The notes beneath the pieces are model-generated. The model was not told where the DNA came from. It searched no databases and saw only the letters and a list, made by a program, of their open reading frames with translations. Below are positions 1 through 11,219 of a stretch of 64,000 nucleotides of DNA, one piece after another (position 1 is the first letter of the stretch; each line of letters begins with the position of its first letter). The DNA is from Microcebus murinus. Its lineage: Eukaryota; Chordata; Mammalia; Primates; Cheirogaleidae. The stretch is taken from contig NC_134108.1 of assembly GCF_040939455.1 (NCBI RefSeq), positions 80,582,001-80,646,000 of the forward strand. Reading direction: 5' to 3'. Position numbers and translations under genes: made by a program.

Positions 1-725
1 AAATATATTGATTGAAATAAAAAATTTGAAAGATGATGTCAGCTTTTGGAACAGAGACAATAAAAGAAAAATAATAAATTGAAAAATATTACTGAGGGAT
101 TTGCCCAGGCAACAGCATAGAGAATAAAACATGAAAGCATGCTAAGTAGAAAGATCATACAGTCCAGTATGCCTTGGAAAGTTCCAATTTACATCTGTTG
201 TCTGATGTAATTATTAGTGGCACTTCTTTTAACTCCCAGATGCATCTCAGTTTAGACAGTAAATTATGTGGTCACCTAAGAAATGTATAGAATACACTTA
301 AAGACGAATAGGACTGCCAGAAGGAACTAATGGAGAGAATCTCAAAGTAGTATTTAAGGAGAAAAAACGCTGTGTTTTCCAAAATTGAAAAAACATGTGT
401 TCTCAAACAGACAGTGAACTCTAAGAAGCAAAAAGGATCTATAAAAATATATTCACACCTAGATGCACCATCATAAAACATGAAATACATAAGAATTAAG
501 AGATAGTCTTACCAGCTACAAGGAGGAAAAATTACCAAGAAGAAATGGTAATTAAACAATAAACCAAGCACGTTTACATCAGCAACAATAGATACCATAA
601 AACAATAGAGAACGATTCAAGTTAACAAGGGGAACTGGAAATTTAGAATATTAAATGCAGATAACCAGGCAGAAAAAGCAAGTTGCTGGGAGACAGACAT
701 TCAACTTGTAATTGGTGCATATTTA
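1..725 (+). mobile_element. Old L1 (L1M-type) remnant, ORF1-side sequence
   Basis: A-rich plus-strand sequence that follows, with many gaps, the ORF1-region layout of mammalian L1M elements, for example the stretch near 440-480 resembling 'cacacctagatacatc' and the 'atcagcaacaatagatacc' style block at 578-598. No frame is open for any length. This identification is by remembered consensus layout, so subfamily and exact limits are unknown. 725-815 shows nothing recognisable. Confidence 0.5.
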
Positions 726-815
726 CATTATTGGTTTTGTAAAGAGAATAAACATACTATTTAACTTTGGGTTTTTAAAAATTATACTTTATAATTAATT
801 TATAATTCATAGCTT

Positions 816-896
816 TGTATGTTAAAAGTATTTTTGTGGAAATTAACAAATTGAATATAATGTATCTAGATATGGAAATGTAAAGGACCAAGACTA
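816..896 (+). mobile_element. L1 ORF2 fragment, left of a DNA transposon insertion
   Basis: The block with 'gatatggaaatgtaaagga' at 871-888 is typical L1 ORF2 sequence. It continues on the far side of the inserted element at 1349, so one L1 was split by the insertion at 897-1346. Confidence 0.75.
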
Positions 897-1346
897 CCAT
901 GTTTCCCTGAAAATAAGACCTACCCATAAAATAAGCCCTAGCAGGATTTCTAAGCATTTGCACAATATAAGCCCTACCCCCAAAATAAGACCTAGTGATG
1001 TGCATGGCTATGCAGCCTATCTGCACAACCCATGCATTTCGTCGCACAGCAGTAAAGAAGACAAGCAGCCCTTCTCATTTGCCCCATGAGAGCTCTATTG
1101 CTCCACATGAGAAATTGGGGCCAATGGTTCTAAAGGAAATAGAGTCACAAAAAATTCAGGATGGAATTCGGAGTTTGGAGAGTTATGATGATGTTCCAAA
1201 AGAAGACAACTTAACTATATTTGAATAAATGTAGATTGTTGTGCCATACTTAAAAAAAAATAACACATCCCCTGAAAATAAGCCCTAGGGTGTCTTCTTG
1301 AGGAAAAATAAATATAAGACCCTGTCTTATTTTCAGGAAAACACGG
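897..1346 (+). mobile_element. TA-flanked ~450-bp DNA transposon, copy 1
   Basis: The element begins ccatgtttccctgaaaataa and ends ttattttcaggaaaacacgg, which are imperfect terminal inverted repeats of about 25 bp. TA dinucleotides flank it at 895-896 and 1347-1348, as expected for Tc1/mariner-class (including pogo-like) insertions. Several copies of an ATAAG(A/C)CCTA motif lie just inside both ends. It interrupts an L1 ORF2 sequence that resumes at once on the right side. A second copy lies in inverted orientation at 3474-3926. I could not assign a named family; the superfamily call rests on the TA target and the repeat ends. Confidence 0.8.
995..1228 (+). pseudogene. Open frame inside the TA-flanked transposon, possible transposase tail
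   Basis: A 77-codon frame lies wholly inside the transposon. Its C-terminus is acidic (LESYDDVPKEDNLTIFE) and its N-terminus is basic. The reverse complement of the copy at 3474-3926 keeps the same acidic ending, but an in-frame stop interrupts it in the middle. Acidic C-termini are common in pogo/Tigger-type transposases, so this may be the tail of a lost transposase gene, with everything upstream deleted. No catalytic motif is visible. It could also be a chance frame in a non-coding element. It is unlikely to be a functional protein. Confidence 0.35.
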
Positions 1347-1348
1347 TA

Positions 1349-2815
1349 GAGAAGACAATTTTGTAGAACAACAAGATTCGAAGACTTGCTCTAAGAGTGA
1401 TCAAGATGTATCGCAAAGCTACAATAGTTAAGACAGTTCTGCATTGGCACAAGAATAGACAAATAGACACATGGAACAGCATAGATACATGTATCACCAT
1501 TTGTTTCATGATAAAGCAATATAAATGAGAAAAGAATGATCTTTTTAATAATGATTCTAGGTTAACTGGTTAGCCATATGAGAAAAAATACATCTTAACA
1601 TCTTACATCACACAAGACACAAAAATCAATTTGGGGGTGAGGTGTGGGGATGGGGTATATGCCCACATGAAAAGTAACAATAAAATATCAAATAGATGAG
1701 AAAGAGTATTTTATGACCTTAGGATAAATTTTAAAAGTTTTTTAAAAATACTGATGAATGGGACATATTTAAAACTAAGAACCTCTGTTCATCAAAGGAC
1801 CCCAGTGAAAGAGTGAAAGAGAAAGCCACAAACTAGAGAAGATACTTTCAATATTTTAACCTAACAAAAGGTTATCCAAAATAAACAAATGTTTCTGTGA
1901 AGCAATATAAAATATAGACAATCCATAGAAAAATTAGAAAAAACTTGAATATAAACAAGTAATTCCTGAAAGAGAATAGAAAAATGGATGATAAGCATAT
2001 AAAGTGCTCAACATCATTATCCATCAATGAATTGAAAATTGTGTGCATACAATGACAAACTCATGAGAAATAGGTAAAATCTATAGAAACAAGCAGTACT
2101 GTATTTTTGTGAGGATATGAAGCAACTGCAGCTTTCATACACTGTACATGGGAATGTGAATTGGTATAACGACTTCAAAAAACTTTTTGTTAGTATCTAC
2201 TAAAGCTGAACATATGCATAGCCTATAATCCACCAATTCCACCATTTTACTCCTAGCCCAACACAGATGTGAAAGAAATGTGAGTGAAAGACAGGTTCAA
2301 AGAATGAAACGTAATGAAAGAATATTCAAAACAACATTATTCATAATCACCAAACCCTGGAAACAACCCAAGAACCTAAGAACCCTAAGAACAGGTCCAG
2401 CAAGAATAGAATGAAGAAATAAATTATGGTATATTCATACAATGGAATACTCCACAATAGTAAAAGCAAACTAGTCATCGGTATAATCAGTAACAAGCGA
2501 GTCTGACAACATAACATTGAGCAGCAGCAGCCAGACACAAACAATTCATAGTGTATGATTCCACTTATACAAAGTTCAAAACAGGCAAAGCTAACTTGTG
2601 GTAAAGAAAACAGAATGTGGTTAACTTCAGGAGAGGAAAAGGAGCTACTGGGAGGGAAAATTGGGGGGGGGGGATTTAGGTGGCAGGAATGGTCCACCTC
2701 TTGATCTGGGTTATTGTTACACAGTATATTTACTTTGTGAAAATCATTGAAATGGACATTTATGCATATAAATATGCTCATCTGTGTACACCTGCTGTAC
2801 ATAAAAGAAAAAAGT
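1349..2815 (+). mobile_element. L1M-type LINE, ORF2 3' portion and 3' UTR
   Basis: The sequence follows L1 ORF2 into the 3' UTR: 'caaagctacaatagttaagac' near 1414, the 'catacaatggaatactcc' block near 2436, and the 'gtatgattccacttataca' block near 2552 that typifies L1M 3' ends. It ends around 2815. The open minus-strand frame at 2347-2802 is antisense of this LINE. Degenerate and many-gapped, so an old copy. Confidence 0.8.
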
Positions 2816-2819
2816 AAAA

Positions 2820-3471
2820 GTAAACCTTAGGGTAACTAGTATAGAAATAGAAATAACTGTAATATCTTACAAACCACCAGGTGAATCAAAAGGAGAGAGA
2901 ATAGGATTTAGAGGAAGAGAAGGAGGAAGAAGAGAAAGAAAGAAAATAAGACAAATAAAAGTACAGAACCCTTTATAAGTTCAACAGAAGGTGGGGGAAA
3001 AAAACAAAGAAAATGGATGGTAAGTGAAAAGCACAAAAGGAGATGGCACCAATAAACCCAAATGTGTAAGATATCAGAGTAAACGTGAATAGATAAAACT
3101 CATTTATCAAAAGGCAGAGATTATCAGATGGGATAACAATAACATAAATTCCGCTATAACCTGGTTATAAAAGGCACACCTAACACCAAACCAAAAGGAA
3201 ATTTTGAACATAACATTTCAAAAAACTAAGTAGATTTTATAGTAAGGTGTATTACAAAATAATAGAAAACAATCTCCAAGACAATAAAGTTATTTTTAAC
3301 ATGTATGCACCTAAAAATAACATTGCATTAGGCAGAGCAAACTGACAGGATTATAAAAACTGACAAATCCAGAATGACAATAGGAGATGTTAGCAAAAGC
3401 TAGAAGAATATAGAATATTTGACCTACTTGGTTGCATCTGGTCTCAGCTTAACTCTCTCCCTTCTCCTACC
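2820..3471 (+). mobile_element. L1/HAL1-type LINE fragment
   Basis: Contains plus-strand LINE blocks such as the 'catttatcaaaaggcagaga' stretch near 3101 and the 'aacatgtatgcacct' stretch near 3299, which are familiar from the 5' part of L1 ORF2. It is separate from the L1 3' end just upstream because it restarts at an earlier part of the LINE. It ends at the second TA-flanked transposon. Confidence 0.6.
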
Positions 3472-3473
3472 TA

Positions 3474-3926
3474 CCATGTTCCCCCCCCCCAAAAAAAAGA
3501 CAGGGTCTGATATTTATTTTTCCTCAAGAAGACACCCTAGGGCTTATTTTCAGGGGATATATTATTTTTTTAAGTACGGTACAACGATCTACATTTATTC
3601 AAATATAGTTAAGTCGTCTTCTTCTGGAACATCATCATAACTCTCCAAACCACGAATTCCATCCTGAATTTCTTGTGGCTCTATTTCCTTTAGAACCATT
3701 GCCCCCAATTTCTCATGTCAAGCAATAGAGCTGTAATGGGGCAGATGAGAAGAGCTGCTCATCTTCTTTACTGCTCTGCGATGAAATGCATGGGTTGTGC
3801 AGATAGGCTGCATAGCCATGCCCATCACTAGGTCTTATTTTGGGGGTAGGGCTTATATTGTGCAAATGCTTAGAAATCCTGCTAGGGCTTATTTTATGGG
3901 TAGGTCTTATTTTCGGGGAAACATGG
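3474..3926 (-). mobile_element. TA-flanked DNA transposon, copy 2 (inverted)
   Basis: The reverse complement aligns with 897-1346 along its whole length, by eye at roughly 85-90% identity. TA flanks lie at 3472-3473 and 3927-3928. Its left end has decayed into a C10A8 run (3481-3498) where copy 1 has a mixed sequence. The acidic open frame of copy 1 is present in reverse but carries a stop. Its size (453 bp) nearly equals copy 1, so both are full-length members of one non-autonomous family. Confidence 0.8.
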
Positions 3927-3928
3927 TA

Positions 3929-4555
3929 TCTGCCAAAACATACACACCTGAATCCTCAGGCTACCTAGAAGTGAGTAGAAATCAATAACAAGCTCTCAAG
4001 CTGTGTCTTGTAGGGAAAGACACGAAGACTCAGAGAATATGAGAAGAGACTTAAGGAGAATTCACCCAGTCTATATCATAATAAAAAACTAAGTCTAGAT
4101 GTAGGGCTCATAGGAAATATGAACAAGATGAAAAAAGAATGACATGAGAACTATGAAAGCAGAACAATAAATAAAAATGAAAGAAACTCTACAGCAATCA
4201 GGGCCTAACTAACACATAAAAGCATCTCACCAAGGTAATACTATAGAAAAGCTTATTAAGTACATGAATTGAATAAAATACAAGCTCAAATGTATGATGA
4301 TGACAACATAGAATAAGGTAAAAATGAAAATTGAAAATATAAGGAAACAAATTGAAACTAAAATAATACTATTACAGAACTTATAAACAAATTACATGCA
4401 GAAAGATACTGAATGGACATGGCTGAAAAATAAATTGCTTAAAAATTAATTGCTTATACAGGAGAAAGGTTGGAAATGAGCAAGTAAAATCAAAGGAAAA
4501 AGATTAACAGATTAATGGGAATGAGGATAACATCAACTTGCCATAACTTATTGCT
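3929..4555 (+). mobile_element. Probable old LINE (L1M/HAL1) sequence
   Basis: A-rich plus-strand sequence without any open frame. Its composition and short blocks resemble ORF1-side L1M or HAL1 remnants, and recognisable LINE sequence continues after the Tigger insertion at 5230. The call is weak, because no diagnostic block is intact. Confidence 0.35.
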
Positions 4556-5227
4556 TTTATAAACTTTTCAATTTTTAAATTTTTTTTTACCTTTTTGTAA
4601 TAACACTTAGCTTAAAATACAAACACGTTGTACAGCTGTACAAAGAATTTTCTTTCTTTATATCCTTATTCTATAAGCTTTTTAAATTAAAAATTTTTTT
4701 TTTTTTACTTTTTAAATGTTTCTTGTTAAAAATGGAGACACAAACACACACATTAGCCTACACAGGGTCAGAGGATCGCCACTGTCACTGTCTTCCACCT
4801 CCACATCTTGTCCCAGTGGAAGGTCTTCAGCGGCAGTAGCACACATGGAGCTGTCATCTCCTGTGATAACAATGCCTTCCCCTGGAATACTTTCTGAAGA
4901 ACCTTCCTGAGGCTCTTCTTGAGGAGTTGTCACTCTTTTCAGAAATATGTGCATAGTGGTTTGCTTGGTTTTTTTCTTTTTTTCCATCATAGATTTGCTT
5001 CTAAGCAGATAATGCACCATGAAGGTGCCTCTCTATTAATGAAAATCTTTCAACATTGGGGTCTGTTTACCCGGGGATCATGAGTAATGAGTTGCACAGC
5101 AACAATATGACAACAGCTATGACTTCTTTAGGTGATAGGAATATCCAGCTCCATTATAATCTTATGGGACCACCGCTGTATATACAGTCTGTCATAGGCT
5201 GAAATGTCATTATGCAGCGCATGACTG
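4556..5227 (-). mobile_element. Tigger/MER2-group (pogo) DNA transposon remnant
   Basis: The right end, read in reverse, is a MER2-type terminus beginning cagtcatgcgctgcataatg, with a TA duplication at 5228-5229. Inside it lies the tail of a transposase frame on the minus strand (4712-5020) and then the T-rich region that follows the stop codon in full-length Tigger elements. The other terminus is missing and the left boundary is approximate. The middle of the element is deleted, joining the terminus almost directly to the transposase tail. Confidence 0.75.
4712..5020 (-). pseudogene. Tigger-type transposase C-terminal remnant
   Basis: A 102-codon minus-strand frame with a strongly acidic second half, including SIPGEGIVITGDDSSM and DLPLGQDVEVEDSDSGDP. 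This acidic ending is typical of Tigger (pogo-derived) transposases. The CENP-B-like DNA-binding domain and the DDE catalytic region are absent, so it cannot act as a transposase. The first 30 or so codons derive from the deletion junction and are probably not original coding sequence. Confidence 0.65.
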
Positions 5228-5229
5228 TA

Positions 5230-6500
5230 CAAAGATTATAGCGTTCACTTAGCTATCCTGAAGTCCCAGCAAATGTCCAGCACAGTGAGGGAAATAAACA
5301 CCAGTCCTAAACAAAATATGGAGAGATTTGCAAGAACCAAGGTTAAATATCCTAAAATTTCAGAGACAACAGATAGCAACACTGAAGGCATGCAAGGAGC
5401 ATCACCATCAAAAGTCCGATAAAAACTTATTTTGAACTCAAAAGTCCTTATCTATCTAGCCAAATTATTAATCAAGTTCGCTGATAGAATAAAAGTATTT
5501 TTGAATATCTAAAGACTCAGAAAATTTATCTCTCATGCATCCTTTTATTATGAGGTTACTTAAGGATCAGAAAAAAACAAGAAAGTAACTAAGAATGAGA
5601 AGAGCATAAGATGTAGGAAACAGTGAATCTAACCTGGGATAACAATAAAGGGAGAAAAAGGAAAAAAATAAAATAATAATAATAATAATGACAAAGGAAA
5701 TACCCAAGATGATGGCTGTGTAGCAAAATCAGTCCTAAAGTAGGGTCTAGAAATAAATATGTATTTTAAAAAGGGAGTATGTGAGGGTGAAAGGGATATT
5801 CCATAGACTCGATAGTTCTTTGAAACTGCAGTAACAAACCTGAGGACTGGCTAAAGAAAAAAGAAAGGCAAGCAGAAATCTGATGGGGAGGAGCACTGTG
5901 TACAAACGCTATATGTTATCATGTGATCACTGCTTGGCTCAGCAATGAGCCATGTCCGCACAGTTAGGATAATTAATGTAAGCAATGCTTGCTGATTTTT
6001 CAACTTTTAAAATCTAAACAAAGTCAAAGCGTCGACAACTTAACTGTGGTTATATAATAAGAGATCATTTTTTTTTTCAGGCTTGCCAATATAAAAATAA
6101 GGCAAAAAAAGTTTGCAAAAGTAAGAAAATGAAAGAGGTGAGGGATCCAGGGCCTTACCTTAGGAGACATGGGTCAAAATAGATGGTCTGTAACTAAACG
6201 AATAAGAAATTAAGGGGAAATATATATTCTTGAAGGTACAAAACTAACTAAAAGAGGACTTAAAAGTAGTGGAACTTCCTGTGAAAAGAGAAAGAGAGGG
6301 GAGTCCAGGGAAGTATAAGTGAGCTAAACCCTCACTTCCCATGGCAGAAAGTAAATAGATAATGTTTAAGGTAGATAATCCAAAACATCATGGCTAATCT
6401 ATTTAGAATTTTAAACATCTATGCCTAGAAGCCATTGAGCTTTTTAAATGGCATACAGGAAGGGATGGGACATGGCGACAGTTCGTTGCTTTTCATAGCA
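5230..6500 (+). mobile_element. L1M/HAL1-type LINE remnant
   Basis: Plus-strand LINE-like blocks, notably the stretch near 5468-5560 (a 'gatagaataaaagta' block followed by 'aaaatttatctctcatgcatcc'), which matches the layout of L1M/HAL1 ORF1-linked sequence. It contains a short (aat)n run at 5669-5689. No frame is open. It is interrupted on its left by the Tigger remnant. Confidence 0.55.
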
Positions 6501-6834
6501 AGCTCTTTTGTGCTATTTGTTCTTTATACAACTTCTTATTTTGTTAAAATTTTAAATGTTATAACTATATATGCATATATATATTTCAAAGAAGTAGCTG
6601 TTAGAAAAATATAATAATATTAAATAGTATCTCTTTTCATAAAAATGATTTGTCCATCCATCTGTCTAAGGAAATGTATGAGATTTTTGTAATAATATTC
6701 ATCTAATATTTCCAAATGGTAGGGTTTGGGGAGGGCTTTTTACATTGTTCTTTTTACTTTTGTATATTCCTTGAATAATTTATGTCTTTATATCACTTTT
6801 TCAATAATACCATTGTTATTGTATCCTCTGAATG
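6501..6834. other. AT-rich sequence, possible LINE 3' end
   Basis: About 330 bases of very AT-rich sequence with short (AT)n stretches near 6566-6584. It may be the 3' UTR of the preceding LINE. I see no gene or clear signal. Confidence 0.3.
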
Positions 6835-7765
6835 CTGGGAGAGTCATAGGATATAAATGGACAGAACTGGAAGCAGAGAGGGCACTGAACACTACGAAGG
6901 ACCATATGAGAAAAGACGGTATGGACAATAGTGGCTGACACTGGAAATGAAGAGAAGTGGCCTGTGTCATGCCATAATGTGGAGGGAGACACAACAGGAC
7001 TCACTGGTTTGAATGTTGGCAGTAGGCACAAGAGGAATCAGGATGGTACTGAAGTTTCTCATTTGAGCTGTGGGGAGCATGGAGGCCATGCACAGAGAGA
7101 GAATTGAATGTGTTATCTTCAAGTCGAGAAGGGTTAGAGACAGAATCAAGAGTTTGGCTTTATATAGCCTACGTTTAAATAGCTGAGAAACATGCAAACG
7201 ATAATCACATAGTCGGTTGCTATCCCAGGCTGGACATACAAAGTTGGCTCTTATCAGCAAATAGAAAAGACGTAAAGCTACAAGAATGGATGAGATAACC
7301 TAGAAGTGGGTTGAAAAAAAGACAGAAGAGGACCTGGGGCCAAGCACAGATGGCCCCCAACAATGACAGATCCCAGGCAGAAAGGGAACCCTGGAAAATA
7401 ACTAAGAAGAGACCAAAGGAACAATATGGTAGATAAAAATCCAGGAGGGTGTGCCTTCAGAGAAGCTGAGGAAGGAGGCTATTGCAATAAGGACTTCCTT
7501 GAAGTCAATGAGGTGAGAGGGAAGGGGCTGCAAGCCGAGGTAGAAAGACTAGCTCCTTACTGAAGAAGGGACACTTCAGACATCAAAACGAGAGGAGAAA
7601 AGGGTTTCAGGTTCAGGTACCTTTTGTAGCTTCAGTGCTGAGAAAATAGAGTCTAATGGTTGCTATTTTCTCAGTGTAGTGGGAGATAAGATCACTCACA
7701 GAGAGGGAGGACAGAGGAGAGTCAGAAAACCATGGCTGACGGCGGACAGATGGCAGCATTAGGTG
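6835..7765 (+). repeat. Ancient dispersed mammalian repeat, family not named
   Basis: The order of blocks (a 'gagaagtggcctgtg' stretch at 6952, 'ggaatcaggatggtac' at 7033, 'atcaagagtttggctttat' at 7145 and 'gaggaaggaggctattgcaata' at 7468) follows a long, widely dispersed old mammalian repeat that I recognise by layout but cannot name with certainty. Pieces of what looks like the same repeat occur at about 35870-36010 and 58560-58760. No coding frame of interest. Confidence 0.45.
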
Positions 7766-7924
7766 AAAGTGTAAAGTAACCTATGGCCATTAACACTCAT
7801 TGCCTGGTCACTTCAGTGCAGAGATCAGAATCTTAATCTTGACCTTATTTTCATTTTTCTAGTAGCCTAGATTCTGTTTCATCAAGTCCCTGAGTAAAAG
7901 ACTACAAATTTTCAGTCAGACATA

Positions 7925-8095
7925 CATAGACTCACAGAATGTTGAAACTTAAAAGAAATCTTAGATATTAAATACTCCAGTCTTCACTATACAGATGATA
8001 AAACTCAGGCCCAGTTTAAGTAATTTTCCTAAAATGAAAGAAGTAGTTGGTTACAGAGGTAGAAATAAAACACAAGCTTTTAGATTATCAATCTA
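7925..8095 (-). repeat. MIR-like SINE fragment
   Basis: The 'tatacagatgataaaactcaggccca' pattern at 7989-8014 is the eroded antisense of the MIR core (tail 'cagatgaggaaactgaggc'). Old and diverged. Confidence 0.45.
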
Positions 8096-8120
8096 TTGGT
8101 ATGAAAGCTCATATACAAAT

Positions 8121-8128
8121 ACACACAG

Positions 8129-8167
<39 letters not shown>

Positions 8168-8186
8168 CCCCTCCACACACACACAC
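8121..8186. repeat. (CA)n microsatellite
   Basis: A near-pure CA run at 8135-8165, followed after 'tgcccctcc' by a shorter CA run. Open frames here are His-Thr repeat artefacts. Confidence 0.95.
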
Positions 8187-8189
8187 CTG

Positions 8190-11100
8190 CATAAAAAAAT
8201 CAAAAAGAGTTTGTTTAACAGAGCCAACTAATAGCAATTTAAAAAATTGGTCCTCGTCAGTTTCTTTGGGCTGTAATATAAAGATATATTGCAATAGTAC
8301 ATGTGATGTGCTTCTGAAGACTTATGTGTAAATCATTTTAAAATGCACAGTAACTAACTGCTAAAGAAGAAATCTATATTGAAGATATTTTGAATGATAG
8401 GAATCTTTTCACTGTTACCAAATAATGCATCTCCTTTTATGCTGGCAATTATTATTTCTTAGAGATGTAGTTTTATCATCTCCCGTTACTCCAATATCTT
8501 CCTGAATTTCTGCACAAAAATATTTCCAAGAGGTGGGGAAAATTATTCCCTACTTGTACTTTTGTCATTTGATTAATATTTTCAGAATTGCATCCAAATG
8601 ATTCTACTTGTTTTTCACACTCCAACAGGCAGCCACCTGCCACCTCCTTCATAAAGGAAATGTCCCATCAGATTTTCTACTCTACATAAATAACTTCTTC
8701 CCTAGGAGGAGGAAGAATTCACAGAGTGATATTTACCCTTATTTTTTTAAAAATATTTTTGTTGGATTTTGTTATGTTATGCTAATATCTTTTTGCCTTT
8801 TTGGACATTATATTTAATCTTTACCATTTTCCCTTAAGATCATAATTAATCCCTTCCACCTAATAAATTTTTAGTTGAATATTAAAATTTTATTACATTT
8901 GAAAATGTTCCTTGAAATATTTTCCTGTACAATTATGAGGCACCCCAATGATCCTTCAATTAAATGTCTCACAATGTCCTGTCAGGCCATGTAAACCACT
9001 ACCACTGCACTCCCCCAAAAAGCTTGTTGATTTTTTCATCCCTACCTCTGCATGTAGGCAAACTCAGATGAAGATGCACTAACAGAAGAGTAAAACTATA
9101 TTTTCCTCTTACTCTTACACAGATGTTCATGGCATGGATGGATGAAAAGGGCCACAAGCATGGTCCCTGTGTTCCTGGCTCCTCCCCGGGGACCAGAGAC
9201 TTGGAAAGGATAGCTCTCCTATTGTAATGACAGCCAGAGATGGGTTTACTATGAAATTAATGAATATTAATTCCTAATAAAATGTTCACCTGGTCATATT
9301 CTTTTGTAAAATTTGCTAAAGTAAGATGTTTTTATTGCTAATAACTTAAAACGATTGTCATTTTCTAGTGAGTCTTCTTTTCCATCATACTTCTGCTCTT
9401 GGCAGGAGGTCAGAGAACAGCTGTGGAGAGCGTTGGGTTCAGAAGAATATACTTACGTGGTTCACAGCCAACTCCGTGTGTAGTTAAATTGCTAGTCACC
9501 CTGTGAGTTTGCTACCAGAGAAAATCCTACATCTCCTATGACAATTTGTCCAGCATGTTATATAAAGGTGCCAACAATTCCTAGTCCCTGAACATGCGGG
9601 CAGTGAAGGAGAAAAGAGAAGTGAGGTTTGAAATATCTGGAAACATAAGTTAGTCTGTGGAAGATTCTTCTAATGTTCAGATGTATAAAATTGTGGGGGG
9701 GGGGGTTGGCTTTTATTGATACTCAATTAAAACAGAAATTCTCTCCTATCCAAAATGTACTCACTAATGTCCTGAAATCTTACAATTCACATATGAAAGA
9801 AACTTGGTAGAGATTTATCCAAATTTAGCAAGAATCCATACAATTTCATAAACTAACATTATCAAAAACAAGTTGTAGAAGTAGAAAGTCTCTGGGTAAT
9901 TGAATTCCGTAAACCTCAATCAGCTGTGCTTGAGGAAAGACTGAATTACCTTAACATTGTCTTCACAGAAAAAATCACAAAATTGATGTTTCATAGAAAG
10001 TTGATCAACAGATTATTGACAAAAAATTTAAATGGGTATTAGGCAGTTGAGTAATAATATATATATATCATTTTTAGGATTTTTCTATTTGTGGTATCTG
10101 TTAGCTCTCAAAAGTTATACTTAGATACAATTTTTCTAATTCTAAATAAACATTGTACCTGATTTTCTGTTCATAACTTTTTAATTATTTTTCTTGAAGT
10201 TGGTTATGAAAATTGTATAAACTTAGCTCCAGAAAACCTGAGTTCCCTTGATGACCACACAGCTCCACTTGTCTGGATGGACATTCTAATTTGGAGTTAG
10301 GCACAATCCCGAACAAAATTAAAAGAGAGAGTTGAAGATACTTTCTTCCTATCCCTTACCATGCTTTGGGACTGTATGTTATTCATAAAAATGGAAGGTC
10401 TGAGCTTTGACAGAATAAACAGCATTGCTCTAAGGTAATTATGCTTTGCATTTTGTCTAATTTCTTGTAAGGAAGGTAATCAGAATTGACTCTCAGAAGA
10501 TCAGCAAAGGAAAACAAATTGAAGGATGGTCTGTCTCCTGGGATTTCAGCTTAATGTCCAGGCTGGTGGTCACTAATTGCAGAAAGATTGCTCACTTCTC
10601 TTCCCCACACATGAATTTGGCTCTGGTCATAAATTATATAGGCTTAGATATGTTTTCATACATCAAGTCACATATTTGCCATTTGAAGAAGTAATGAGCA
10701 CATTTAAGGAAAACCCCTATAGAAATAAAGGTGGGGAGACAAGCTACTCAGAGAGCATAGATCGCCCTGGAGCAGCTCATGATTTTCTAAGGTGCAAATT
10801 ACTACTCACCATTAATTGCACCTAATGGGTAAGAACTAATGATAGTCAAAGAAACACACAGACTTAAATCAATGGCTGGCTTACAAGTAAAAAAGTCTTC
10901 AAAAACAGGTATTTTGTTTTAAGGCACACAAAAAATAGCTTGACTCATTCAAAAATATTTTTCCAACCCAAGAGTCATCTTTTTTATTATCTTTTCTACA
11001 GTCTTCTTGACAATGTTAAACCTTTTAGGAAGCATGACACAAAGCCTCTGTGACTTCAGGGAAATTCTACCCACAGTTTTCCTCCTTAGCTGGAATAGGA

Positions 11101-11215
11101 CTTTTAAACTCTAAGACGGTTTTGCTGTGGTTGGCGCAGAAAAATGAGAATTTCTCCTCCTATAATTGGACCAATCTGATTGCAGTCTCAAAGGGAAAGT
11201 TGCTACTATTATTTT
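8190..11215. other. Mostly unique sequence, no gene seen
   Basis: About 3 kb without a recognisable repeat or long open frame. It includes a G-run at 9695-9705, an (AT)n stretch at 10059-10069, and a relatively GC-balanced part around 9120-9480. I see no splice-bounded coding block that I can support. Confidence 0.6.
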
Positions 11216-11219
11216 TTGC

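Noticed and set aside
2347..2802. 151-codon minus-strand open frame
   Set aside because: It is the antisense of an L1 3' end, and the predicted protein is a low-complexity hydrophobic artefact.
3481..3498. C10A8 run as a special structure
   Set aside because: It is the decayed end of the second TA-flanked transposon and may include sequencing slippage.
8047..8331. Frame with His-Thr repeats
   Set aside because: Encoded by the (CA)n microsatellite.
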